Below are positions 12,234 to 23,900 of a stretch of 64,000 nucleotides of DNA, piece after piece. The translations under genes and the position numbers were made by a program. The first letter of the stretch is position 1, and the number at the start of each line of letters is the position of its first letter. The DNA lies in the NCBI GenBank assembly GCA_947311845.1, contig CAMZMU010000123.1, positions 14,298,484 to 14,362,483 on the forward strand, read 5' to 3'. The notes under the pieces are model-generated. The model saw nothing but the letters and a program-made list of their open reading frames with translations, was not told the origin of the DNA and did no database searches. This DNA comes from Poa pratensis. Lineage: Eukaryota; Streptophyta; Magnoliopsida; Poales; Poaceae.

Positions 12234-15200
12234 TCAAGATCCTGCTGCATCGTTTCCATTTTCTGCAGGCGGAGCGTTCGAAGCAGCATCATCTGTGGTC
12301 AGGTTGGACATACCGTCGGACAGCGAGTTCACCTCTTCTGATTCAGATGGTGCTGCTGTCGAGGCACCATCCTCCGAACCAATATCAGAGGCAGCATCAG
12401 AAGCCATACTGGATGGCTCCGACGGTTCAGACATATCAGACTGTGATAGTGGCGTTCTCTGTAGGCTCCAGTACATAATGCTGGCAGTAAGAGTTAGGAT
12501 CATCTTCTGGTTCACCTGTTCAAACAACACGAACGAGAGAATATGAAACCAGTAATATAAATAGCACAACTCAGTTTCTATTCTCGATCAACAACCACCA
12601 CCAGCCTTCAGATAAGAAAAGGATTTACAGAGGTCAGAGATGAAGATAATATAGCATTTAGCCCTTCACCTCTATAATGTCCTCTGGCAGTAGGAAGACA
12701 GAACATCCGAGCTTTCTTGCAACACTGATGATGTACGTAGAATTTAGCTTCTTTTCCTCGTCTGCAAAATCAAAAGAATAGTCTATCAGCCAGAACTATG
12801 TCGCTTCTTTAGTTCTAACGAAAGCTTATATTGTTAATCAGAAATCAATTCACGAAATAGCACATATGGACCGAGAACAGACCAGCTTCTCCCTTTGTAA
12901 CTACTTTCCAGTTCACAACCCTTGGCTGAACTGCACTAAGAAGTTCGAGGAAGAACACTCCACTTGATAAGCTCTTATCCTGAAGGGAAAAACATAAAGG
13001 AAAAATGAGCAGCTGGAATTTCTGATATGCTGAAGTAAATGTTATGGAAATTAAAATCACCTTGAAGCTTTCCATTCGAGATGTTCTTCCTGATGCTTTC
13101 ACTTTGTTGTTGGCCCAGTTCAGTATATCCGCATCAGTAATTTGTTTTCCTTGGGATCCTTGGGAGTGGGATCTCAGTCTGTTTAGCAATTGAAGGATAT
13201 TAAATCTCATCAATTGCCACAGAAGTGCTGAAAGACATCACAAACAAGGTTAAATTATATATCAAACAAATTATTAAGGCGAGTGCATTAGCATGTCGAA
13301 AAGTTACATGCATTCAAACTCACCAACTATCAATTTCTTGTTTCCCTGAACAATATCATTCCCAGCTAAATTGACCAGTGAGAATTTTAACTCCTTCCCG
13401 ATTTTTATAACTTGATTGCAATTCTCCAGTTTCCTAAATGGTAATTTAATTGGAGGTTTTGATGCTAACTTCCAATTGACAGATCCTGGAGAAACTTTGT
13501 CAAGTACCTCAAGAAGTACCCATCTGCAAGAGAATATATAGTAAATTACAGACTCGCTAATTGATAAACACAAGACACTATGAAAATAATCTTGTTACCC
13601 ATTGCGAACATCTTCAAAAACATTATTCACGTATGATTCGACCCCGAGGCTGTTGATCCACATCCTGAAGGCCCTTTCTTCTCTGGATACTAAAATATCA
13701 TCACGTGTTGCTGTCTGCGTGAGTGTAACTTGTTTAATGTCACTGGTTAGACCATTCCTGCACATCATGGAATGACAGCATTCAAGTGATGAATATTTAA
13801 CAGTAATAAGATCATCAGCGAAAATAGTACATAGGGCTTTTAGTCACATATTAAAATTCTTGAACCTTTTCATGAACAGGAGAGTCACCACTTACCGATG
13901 CTGGAATATTTGTGCAACAAATGCAAGATTCAAGTTGGCAGAACCCTCAGTGATATCCTTTGGTGTAAGGTATCTTTTGCAGTCCAACTTCTCTGCTTGT
14001 TCTAGTACCATTTTTGCCCTCTCGTCAGGATCCTTAGTCTCCACTGTTGTTTCAGGGGCGGTCTCTGGAGCAAGAGCTTTCAGAAGATAAGCATAGGCTT
14101 CACCATCCTGTACAGAACTAACTCATGTGATCATCCAAGTTGAACAGAGCAAGAAGAGAAGGCTGAATAGAAATAGTATGGTAGATCGAGTGCAGGCCAA
14201 CAAATTAACCTATAAAACAAAAAATGAAGAACAAAGCATTCAACTGTGGACAAAATAGTTTATAGATAATGCTGCAAAGCTGGCTGTTGCTTTGCCGACA
14301 AAACTCAAATGCTATCAATAGGTTTAGGCAGATCCTAGTATCATTGCAGGTGTGTAAAACTTGCACATAATTAAGTTATTAGTAAGTGTTGCGGTATATG
14401 CTGTCATACGCACCTTCACATCTGAAGAGAAATTGTTAACAGTTTTCTTGTAGCCAGCTTTTTTCAGATGATGGTTCATCCATCGAAGTAGCATTTTTTC
14501 TGGTGACAAACTCAAAACCTCGTCTATATCCTGCACAACAGCATTAAAGCAGATTTTGTTTTGAGCAAAGGTGTAAACTAGGAGATGAAACAAAGGTAGA
14601 ATGCTTTTATATACCTTGTTGTCATCAAACAATTCAACCAGCTGTGGTGTCTTCTTGAAATTAAGATCAGCCAAAAGTTGAATCTGATGAACAAGTGCAA
14701 GAAACTCTTTATGTGATGAAGCCGGGGTTCAACCATTGTTTGTCCATTTAATTGCGTAAACATGCAAAATTCAACTCAATATTTACCTTTATGATTTGAG
14801 ATATCAATCCAAGAATTAAATGTGGCTGCCAAAAACAACAGAAGTATTTGTAAGTCACCCTTGATTTTATTAAGTGAATTTGTAGAATCTAATATGAGAA
14901 TTAAGAACATTTTGTCCCTAAGGAAAGTGGCTAAATCATCTGGATATGAGAACAGCACACGCAGCAATCAGCAAATGAGAAAAGAAGTACGAGAAGGGCA
15001 CACTAGTACGTGATACTGAAGGCAAAGGACAAGCAGCATTTAGTAATGGTAAGACTGCATATACCTAGAATTACCTATCAGTTCATCAAACAAAATTATT
15101 GATCACCATACAGGACATAAGAGAATAAAAGAAACATGAATAATTCAGCTTGTTGCAAAAGAGAAAACGATAATCTAGATATCGACAACATTTTTAGATC

Positions 15201-16300
15201 AATCACACTGCACCATGAGCTACAAGAAAAAGATATCAAGTATGGAATACATAACATACCCTTCCTTCCACCAAATCCTGGGTACCAATGTTGACAACAG
15301 TGCATCCAATGGCCTTGGCAGAGTTGAGGCACAGTGTGTGGTTTTCATTCCTCTCCCATGGGTTAAGAACTCTTTTCTTATTTATTGCCCTCTCATCAAT
15401 GGTCCCAGGTACAGCTACATTGATCAGCTTACTGACAAAAGATCAACCAATGAATTAACATCAGTTAGCACTAGCAGACAATTTCTGTTCGAAGAGTAAA
15501 TGGGCATATGCCCTGCAGCTAGCTACAAAGTCATCTCACCAGAGCACAACACCGTCCCTAATAAGATCAAATAGCTGGTTGCCGGATGGGTCGATTGGCA
15601 AGTACTTCTTCAGGAATGGGTCTTCACCCAGGTAAGTGTTAATATGCGCCACATATGAAGATTTCTCCGCCTGGTTGAGATTGTGCAGCAGCGTAGTGAT
15701 GGTAGATTTGAGGAAAGCTGACGAGTTCTTGCCACGGCCAGCCCCGCCGGCTGCGGCGGCGCTGCCTTCCTTGTCGCTCACCCTTGCTTGCAGATTCAAG
15801 TACTCCTGCAACAACACCACACCAAATTCCCCATTCCAAAAAAAAATCTGTAAGACAATGACATACTCTCCCCAGATGACAGATAATCAGTAATAGTCAG
15901 GTAAACTCAGAGAATTGCCGAGATGTACCCGGAGGAATGACTCGAACTCAATCTCCTGGTCGCTGTCGGGGTACGACTCCAACAAGAAAGCGGCGATCTC
16001 CTCCTCGGATACCACTTCATTGAGTCCCCTCAGCTTCTTCATCAGCCCCGGGAGGTTCTTGGTGGTGACATGGCCTGATTCCCTCTTCAGAGACACGAAC
16101 TGCAACCGAACAAAACGGAAACCTCGAATTGGAGCGGAGCTGATAGGGGAAACGCTAACAATTGTGGTTTTCTCGTGCAGAGGAGCAAAAAAAACAATGG
16201 ATTTGGGCGTCACCTTGGCCTTGAGCGATCGGAGCTCGACCTGCGTGAACTGGCCCTGCAGCGAGGGATCGGAGACGACGACCCCCACGAAACCGGACAT
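12234..16300 (-). CDS. Fimbrin-like actin-bundling protein, 14 exons
   Basis: Exons, in order: 16214-16300, 15929-16099, 15540-15805, 15260-15431, 14787-14825, 14615-14683, 14414-14530, 13896-14107, 13599-13757, 13324-13523, 13061-13227, 12883-12979, 12670-12761, 12234-12515. They sum to 2130 bp (709 aa), all borders are GT-AG, and the frame stays open. The N-terminus [20 protein letters not shown] and the EF-hand-like region (residues 1-86) match plant fimbrins. Four calponin-homology domains follow, at about 121-246, 277-382, 402-515 and 525-635 (for example [21 protein letters not shown] in CH2, without its last residue). Plant fimbrins cross-link actin filaments into bundles in the cytosol. 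The tail (about 640-709) is acidic and serine-rich, as in the longer plant isoforms. No damage was seen. The paralogue number is not assigned. Confidence 0.95.
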
Positions 16301-16660
16301 TTCCTCTCACCACGGCCCGATCCTACGCGTCCGCGGCGAAGCTGCGGGAAAAATTCAGATCAGGAAGGTCGCGCCTCGGAACCCCAGAAAGAAAGAAGAA
16401 CGAAACAGATCGCTCGCGCCGTCGGCATGGATGGGGAGAGAGGTTGGGAGGACGGAGATACCTTCCGAATTGATCACGGTAATTCCACCACCCCCTCCTC
16501 GCCCTGGCGCGTTTTCCTTGTGCCCGAGGGAAAAGGTTGGCAATGGCGTCCGGGAAGTTCCAGATTTCGTGGGGGCGGGAGGGCAGGGGGAAGTGGCGGA
16601 GACGAGGAGAGGAGGTAATGGTGGGGTCTCTGTTGTTTTCTTGTTTATTCTTTCTTTCGT
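16301..16660 (-). promoter_or_regulatory. Fimbrin 5' leader with probable leader intron
   Basis: In minus orientation a good donor (GAAG|GTATC, exon end 16462) and acceptor (CCCGCAG|CTTC, exon start 16341) would remove 16342-16461, leaving 41 bases before the ATG at 16300. The sequence to about 16660 is pyrimidine-rich in sense orientation, as plant leaders often are. The transcription start is not determined. Confidence 0.5.
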
Positions 16661-17648
16661 CTTCGATTTAGGTTTTCCTCCGGGTTAAGACATTGGAAAA
16701 AGTAAGCAAAATGGAGATCAATAAACAAATAAGAAGAGGGGAGGGATGGTTTTTATGTTTTATTAATAGATGGACCTGCCAAGAAAAAAATGTGTGCCTA
16801 TTTTGGATTATGGAGTAATACTCATGTCGTGATGGAATAAATTGCATATTAAGTTAATTTTTGATCAATTTTATAAAAAAATATCAAAATCTATAATATC
16901 AAATAATATCATTAAATCAATCATGACAGTTATTTCACATTGCATTTATGTAGCAACACTGATTTTTTTCCTATGAACTTCGTCAAACTTTGAAAATTTA
17001 CACTTAGAACAAAATGAATATGCACTATAATTACTTCGAAAGTTACAAGGTTGTAATGATTCTTCCCATGGTTGTAAATGCAATTTCTGGTGAATGAGAC
17101 TAATAGTGCAAACAATTTAAATGGGATTAGTACTTGTTGGAACAACAAAATATATTTTCATTAAAACATTATTTTGTGTTTTTTTTGCATGGGAAGAGAT
17201 CATTGATCAATGATGCCAGTAATCACAGTTTTTTATCACAAGTATTATAGAAGTAAGACTCGGTTACACATACATCTATTTTGCATTTTATTTTATTTTT
17301 CCTTTTGTGCATCTATGTGCATACTATTATGCAGAGACCGGGTAATAAATTCGTGTGTCTTGTATTGCCTTGATACAAATATTTGAGTTTAATAAAAGTG
17401 TCCTTTATAGAAGAAAAAAATACGGTCCTCATTTGCTGAATTTTATTGTTTGCGCTTACTTAATGGCATATTGTACGACATTACCAGTAAAATATGCAAA
17501 AATGGATCAAACATGCACTAGACTAGAAAGATAAAAATGGGTAATCTGCCGTAATGCCAAAAACAGCTTAAAAACTAAATGTGTTGGTCAGTCATTTCTC
17601 CCGCAAAAAAACACAGAATGTCATTTAGCTTCATATTTTCCAGTCTCA
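16661..17648. other. AT-rich intergenic with a possible MITE remnant
   Basis: About 16840-17010 contains ATCAATTTTATAAAAAAATA, a TCAAATAATATCATTAAATC stretch and CTTCGTCAAACTTTG. That layout is typical of the inside of CTCCCTCCGT-type MITEs, but termini were not found. The rest shows no gene. Confidence 0.35.
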
Positions 17649-17651
17649 TAA

Positions 17652-17933
17652 GGGCTTGCTTGGTACTAGAGTTTCTTTTATTAGTGGGGATAATCTTTAT
17701 AGAGATTGGGTGAAACCCCAAACTTCACCCAGTCCCATCAAATCCCGATTAATCCCCAATTTACTAGGGAGGGTAAGAAAAATACACTGGATTTTGGAAA
17801 TTTATGGAAAAGTGGAGATAAAACCGATCAAATACACTAAAACCAAACAGCCTTTTGAAAATATATGGGGATTTGGGTTTTGACCGAATAATATCCACCA
17901 ATTTTCCAAAAAACTCTAGTATCAAACAAGGCC
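17652..17933. mobile_element. Tourist-like MITE (PIF/Harbinger) with TAA duplication
   Basis: Terminal inverted repeats GGGCTTGCTTGGTACTAGAG and, in reverse complement of the right end, GGCCTTGTTTGATACTAGAG enclose 282 bp of non-coding DNA. TAA flanks both sides (17649-17651 and 17934-17936), the target duplication expected for PIF/Harbinger MITEs. Confidence 0.8.
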
Positions 17934-17936
17934 TAA

Positions 17937-18339
17937 ACGGGTTTTGGTGCTAAGGGGCGAGTATTTTGTATCTGACATCTTTGCTACATGTAAAATCGGT
18001 ATTATGCCAGACAACAAATACAAACGGATGAAACGGCGTGCATGCTGGTGGACCACTAATAAATGGCGTGCCGAAAGCGTCACCGGCGGTTTCCCATTCC
18101 AACGAAGAGAAAAAGAAAAGAAAAAAAAACGGCACCGGCCTTGGCTTGGCGTGTTGCTAGTCGCCGCAACGCTACTCGCCACGGCTCGCATCGGAACACC
18201 CGAACAATCCAACATGCGTCCCTGTGCGAACACATGTCCTCCAATCCATTCCCCCACCGCCCACGCCTGGGTCGTCGGTGCGCAGGTACGGCACCGATCA
18301 GCAAAAAGATTTTGCTTCAAAATAATTTTTTGACAAAGG
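17937..18339. other. Intergenic, no gene seen
   Basis: Mixed composition with several overlapping frames but no recognised domain. It includes a purine run near 18107-18130. Confidence 0.35.
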
Positions 18340-18714
18340 TAATACGTATATAAATATTGAAAGGATATTATTTACACCCAGACTCCGTACCAACATAATC
18401 ATTATCCACACATCCTAAAAGGGAAAAGAAATAAAAAGACGCGACCAAGCACTCGCAGCAACATTCAAGACTACATAAAATAAAAGATTCTCCAAAATCG
18501 ACGCTCTAAAAAGTAAACAGTGCACCGACGACGCCGATTTAATAAAAAATTGTAGATTTTCACCTACAAGAAAATTCGAACTCTCTACACAATGTCTTCA
18601 ACCGTCGCCACTACCATGCACAACCAAATAAGACCATACCTAGGGTTTTCACAATGTATATCGAGACTCGGCACTCGAAAAGGCACCATCAAACTGAATC
18701 CCTAGCGAAGGCCG
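18340..18714 (-). mobile_element. Probable non-LTR retrotransposon 3' end
   Basis: In minus orientation the segment is G/T-rich and ends with ATTACCTTTGTCAAAAAATT, an A-terminated tail of the kind that closes grass LINE/SINE copies. The big LARD array inserted at its left-hand start in sense terms (target GGCCG). No coding domain is visible. Confidence 0.4.
18710..18714. repeat. Left target-site duplication GGCCG
   Basis: The five bases before the first TGTAACATCCC are GGCCG, identical to the five after the last LTR at 44757-44761. This marks the whole block between them as one integration site. Confidence 0.85.
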
Positions 18715-20320
18715 TGTAACATCCCAAATTTTGGAACCAAGAAAAACTTAGTTTTACCAGACCCCAAAATTCAGAACCAACAAAAACTTCTTGAAATGTT
18801 TCACTGATGATTGTTTTCTTCTCTTCCCATTGCTATGTTTAACTTGTGTGACTTGTTTGTCTTGAATGCATCATCCTTGTGGTTGTTGTGATGTTGATCT
18901 TGTTGTGTTTGTTGCTTGTGTGGGTGATTCCTTTGTTGTGCTTAAACACTAAAATAAAACATCTTTGACAACTAATTTGGAATGTGACTTAAAACTTAAA
19001 ACAAACTTCTCAAATTATTCAACCAATAGAAATTAAGGTCATGAGTTAGAGAAATGATCTTAATATATTAATCTATCTACCTCACTCTCTATTTCTCTCA
19101 AGCAAATATTTTCTTTATGAACTTAAAATTCCATGGATGAGGTAAAAAGATGCCCACCTCATTCTCATCCCCCTCTTCTCAAAAGTGTATAGTTACCCCT
19201 TAATTTTATTTAAACTATGAAATCCTATTTTTATTCTCTTGATTCAAAGGATACTCAAAAGCCCTATTTTATTCTTACGCTGAAAATCTTGAGAAAAACC
19301 CCTGACATGCTCATGGTCATGTGTGACCTAAATGAGCATCACCACCACCTCGCATATCTTAAACCCTTGAAGGAACCTTGACCAATACATCTCTGGACCT
19401 ATCTTCACTCCTGTTGTCAGATAGCATTTCCAGACCCTTACCATTTGGTTAAATCTGGGACATGTTGGAAATGCATCCTGGTATATCTCATCTACTCCAT
19501 CTCATCTTCCATATCAAATCAATAATTAAAAAGATTTGAAGATTGTTTGCTATTTATCCATCTTCACTTTGTGGCCTAATCAAAGTAGTGGCCATTGCTC
19601 CTGTATTTAATACCATCCTTTCACCCTGTGGTTATTGGAAATTTGGCCTATGTGCCAATGCACCACCACCCAACCATCCTTGACATCCACGCTCTCCATG
19701 TAAGCTATTGGTTAAAATTTTGGAGATCAACCCACCCTTATTCTCATGAGCTCTTCATGGCTAGTCCTTATTGAAATTCCTGAAAACTGTTTTAAAACCC
19801 AACTTCATATTTCGCATGAAATGATGAATATTTTCGAAATACAAGGTATTTTAAAAAAACCCAGTTTTGTGTTTTATATCATGAACCATCTCTTCTCACT
19901 TCAAAAACAATTCTTCTTGACCCTTTTATTATCAATTAATCATCTTTTCAAAATGGGCAAAAATGCCAAAATCAAACCCTATGAACAAATACTGTCCAAA
20001 ACATTTTATTTTAAAACACAATTTTTGTGGAGCCTCCATGTTGTGGGGAGGTTACCTGAATAATTTCAGAATTTTCTAAAATGTTTTAGTACCCCAATTA
20101 AATCCCTAAAATGTTTCTGGTTTTAAAAGAAATAGGAAGAAACAGAGAAGAGGAAAACTTCAGGGGGGTTTTCTGTAAAAAACATCATTGACCTCCTGTA
20201 GCTGACGGCGCCCGACGCTGCGCCATGCCGTGCTCGCTGCGCCGCCGTGCTCCCTCCTGCAGGTCACCGAGCTCCACGCCGCCGTGCTCCTCACGCCGCG
20301 CCTTGCTGCTCGACAAGAGG
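18715..20320 (+). repeat. LTR0, 5' 1.6 kb only
   Basis: This begins TGTAACATCCC and follows LTR1 until CTCGACAAGAGG. It then jumps to the 3' part of the internal domain. About 3.97 kb of its LTR is missing. It differs from LTR1-3 by more small changes than these differ from each other. Confidence 0.9.
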
Positions 20321-20951
20321 GGATACACCATCGAATCAAGACACGAAGAGCACGAAGAAATGAAGCCCTCATGCTGCCCGCATCCTCCATATATGACGTA
20401 GGCCGGAAGCGTCACTGTGAAGCCCATGGTGACGATGCGTATAGGAGAAAATTTTCCAAGGTTACTTTAAACCAGAGTCGGCCGCCGCTCCTCGACACCG
20501 CTTGCAAGGGAACCAAGAGAATCCCCAGCGTCTCGCCTAGTCCAAAACCATCTAGGCGTTGCCCAAGCGTGTCTGCCGCTGCATCACGGACGCGCACAGC
20601 AGTGCCGCTGGGGAGTGCTTCGCACTAAGAGGTGGACGGGGTAAACCAGGGAAATAAGGAAAGAAGAGAATTTAGGACCCAGACTCGGCCAGGTAACCTG
20701 GGCCCACACGTCAGTGAGTAAACGGTTCAATCCCGTGTTCAAGAAGATGATTCTAAATCGATCGCCTCGCTTCCCAGTATCCTTTGCAACCGACGATCCA
20801 CTGGATAATCCAATCCCCATTTTGTCCTTGAGCCAATTCCTTCTGGCACAATATTTTCAATAAAAGAACCCCTGCATCTCCCAAAAACCCGTACCCCCGC
20901 ATTCCCCTGTAACCGGCATCTCGAAGAGGAGATCCATTTTGGGGAAGGATC
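20321..20951 (+). repeat. INT0 remnant, 3' end of an internal domain
   Basis: This corresponds to 29371-30058 of INT1, starting at GG(T)ATACACCATCG. It carries many 1-3 bp losses relative to INT1 and INT2, which destroy the antisense ORF. It still ends in GGGGAAGGATC before LTR1, so the polypurine tract is partly kept. Confidence 0.85.
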
Positions 20952-23900
20952 TGTAAATCCCAAATTTTGGAACCAAGAAAAACTTAGTTTTACCAGAACC
21001 AAAATTCGGAACCAACAAAAACTTCTTGAAATGTTCACTGATGATTGTTTTCTTCTCTTCCCATTGCTATGTTTAACTTGTGTGACTTGTTTGTCTTGAA
21101 TGCATCATCCTTGTGGTTGTTGTGATGTTGATCTTGTTGTGTTTGTTGCTTGTGTGGGTGATTCCTTTGTTGTGCTTAAACACTAAAAAAACATCTTTGA
21201 CAACTAATTTGGAATGTGACTTAAAACTTAAAACAAACTTCTCAAATTATTCAACCAATAGAGTTAAGGTCATGAGTTAGAGAAATGATCTTAATATATT
21301 AATCTATCTACCTCACTCTCTATTTCTCTCAAGCAAATATTTTCTTTATGAACTTAAAATTCCATGGATGAGGTAAAAAGATGCCCACCTCATTCTCATC
21401 CCCCTCTTCTCAAAAGTGTATAGTTACCCCTTAATTTTATTTAAACTATGAAATCCTATTTTTATTCTCTTGATTCAAAGGATACTCAAAAGCCCTATTT
21501 TATTCTTACGCTGAAAATCTTGAGAAAAACCCCTGACATGCTCATGGTCATGTGTGACCTAAATGAGCATCACCACCACCTCGCATATCTTAAACCCTTG
21601 AAGGAACCTTGACCAATACATCTCTGGACCTATCTTCACTCCTGTTGTCAGATAGCATTTCCAGACCCTTACCATTTGGTTAAATCTGGGACATGTTGGA
21701 AATGCATCCTGGTATATCTCATCTACTCCATCTCATCTTCCATATCAAATCAATAATTAAAAAGATTTGAAGATTGTTTGCCTATTTATCCATCTTCACT
21801 TTGTGGCCTAATCAAAGTAGTGGCCATTGCTCCTGTATTTAATACCATCCTTTCACCCTGTGGTTATTGGAAATTTGGCCTATGTGCCAATGCACCACCA
21901 CACCACCCATCCTTGACATCCACGCTCTCCATGTAAGCTATTGGTTAAAATTTTGGAGATCAACCCACCCTTATTCTCATGAGCTCTTCATGGCTAGTCC
22001 TTATTGAAATTCCTGAAAACTGTTTTAAAACCCAACTTCATTATTTCGCATGAAATGATGAATATTTTCAAAATACAAGGTATTTAAAAAAACCAGTTTT
22101 TGTTTTATATCATGAACCATCTCTTCTCACTTCAAAAACAATTCTTCTTGACCCTTTTTATTATCACCATTAATCATCTTTTCAAAATGGGCAAAAATGC
22201 CAAAATCAAACCCTATGAACAAATACTGTCCAAAACATTTTATTTTAAAACACCAATTTTTGTGGAGCCTCCACATGTTGTGGGGAGGTTACCTGAATAA
22301 TTTCAGAATTTTCTAAAATGTTTTAGTACCCCAATTAAATCCCTAAAATGTTTCTGGTTTTAAAAGAAATTGGAAGAAACAGAGAAGAGGAAAACTTCAG
22401 GGGGGTTTTCTGTAAAAACGTCATTGACCTCCTGTAGCTGACGGCGCCCGACGCTGCGCCATGCTGCCGTGCTCGCTGCGCCGCCGTGCTCCCTCCTGCA
22501 GGTCACCGAGCTCCACGCCGCCGTGCTCCTCACGCCGCGCCTTGCTGCTCGACAAGAGGAGACTCCTCCCACACGACTCCTCTGCCTCCCACCTGCTCCC
22601 TGCTCCTCTGCCTCCACCTCCCTCCTGCACGCCACCGTGCCACGCTCCTCCTCGCAGTTGCGGAGCGGATAAGAAGGCCCCCGAGGCTCTCCTCTGCTCC
22701 CCCTCCTCACTTATTTGCTCACCCCCTGCTCCCTCTCCCTCTCCTCTTTCTTCCTCCAAAATCGAACTTTATCCCCGGATGCCGTCGTGCATCGCCGGCG
22801 ATTGAAGCTTCCCCGGCCAAATCCAAGCGCACCAGGAGATTCACCGCGTCGCCCTCTCCGTCCTAGTCCAAGGAATCAAGCTGGGAAGCTGCAGATCGAG
22901 CGGGCCGTCTGCATTCTCTTCATTCCCGGCCGCCGCTTGTCGAGCAAGCTCGCGGGTGCCACGGACCTCCGTTCTCCGCCATTCTTGCACCCCTGTGATC
23001 CCCTTCTTCTGCTCTATCTAATGGACATCACCTTTCCTTCTAGGACCCCCGGAGTCGTCGGCGCCGTCCTCGCCCAGAGCTCCTGCCCGTCGCCGCGTGC
23101 TCTGTGCGTGCTGTCGAGGAAGAAGATGATGGCGTACCGCTTCGCCTCGCGCGAGCTAGCGGGCCGGCCCATCACCGCACGATCGGATCTGGGCAGATCT
23201 GGCCCAACTCCTTTTTTTTTCTGGAGGTTGATTCCTTTCTGTGTATTTCTGTTCTGTCCTCTTAGTTTAATTCAAAATAAAATATGAAAACCCTGGATCT
23301 GCCCAACCCAAAAATCATGGAGGTACCCTAGCATGTTTTTAACCAGATCCAAGTGGTAGATCCACTTTTGGACAAATACTTCTAGATAAATAAAATGGAA
23401 GGCAAAAACACTGGTTTTCACCAAAAACTCAATAACTATTTTCCTAGGATAGCTAATTTTGCAAACTCAACTGTTTTGAAAAGCCCTAAGTGTTACCTAG
23501 CAGTAGCAATTGGCCTCTTATGCAAATTATCTTCCTAAATAAAATGGCTTGCAATTTGGTATGTGACCAGAGGGCTCTTTTAGGATTTTTGTAAATTGTT
23601 TGGTGATGATTTTTGGTGTGAATCCACTTGTGTGATCTTCTGTATGATTAGGAGCACCTAATCCTAGCTTGGTGTGATTTTTAGAGCTATAGATTATCGT
23701 TGGTGTATTTAACTAGTTGTTATGCTTTTCTGTTAATTATTGTTTATAGTTTTATTTAACTATATAGGATGTGTTAGTGTTTCTTTTGTGTTTTCTAGCA
23801 TGTATAAGGGTAATACTATCTGTTATGAGTGTGTTAACTCTTGTTTATAGCATGTTAGGAAAAGTTTAGTGTTGCTTGTGTTCATTAGGGAATACTATCA

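Noticed and set aside
12226..12250. miR172-like ATCATCAAGAT on the strand opposite the fimbrin stop
   Set aside because: Only about 11 bases agree and the segment is the coding end of fimbrin.
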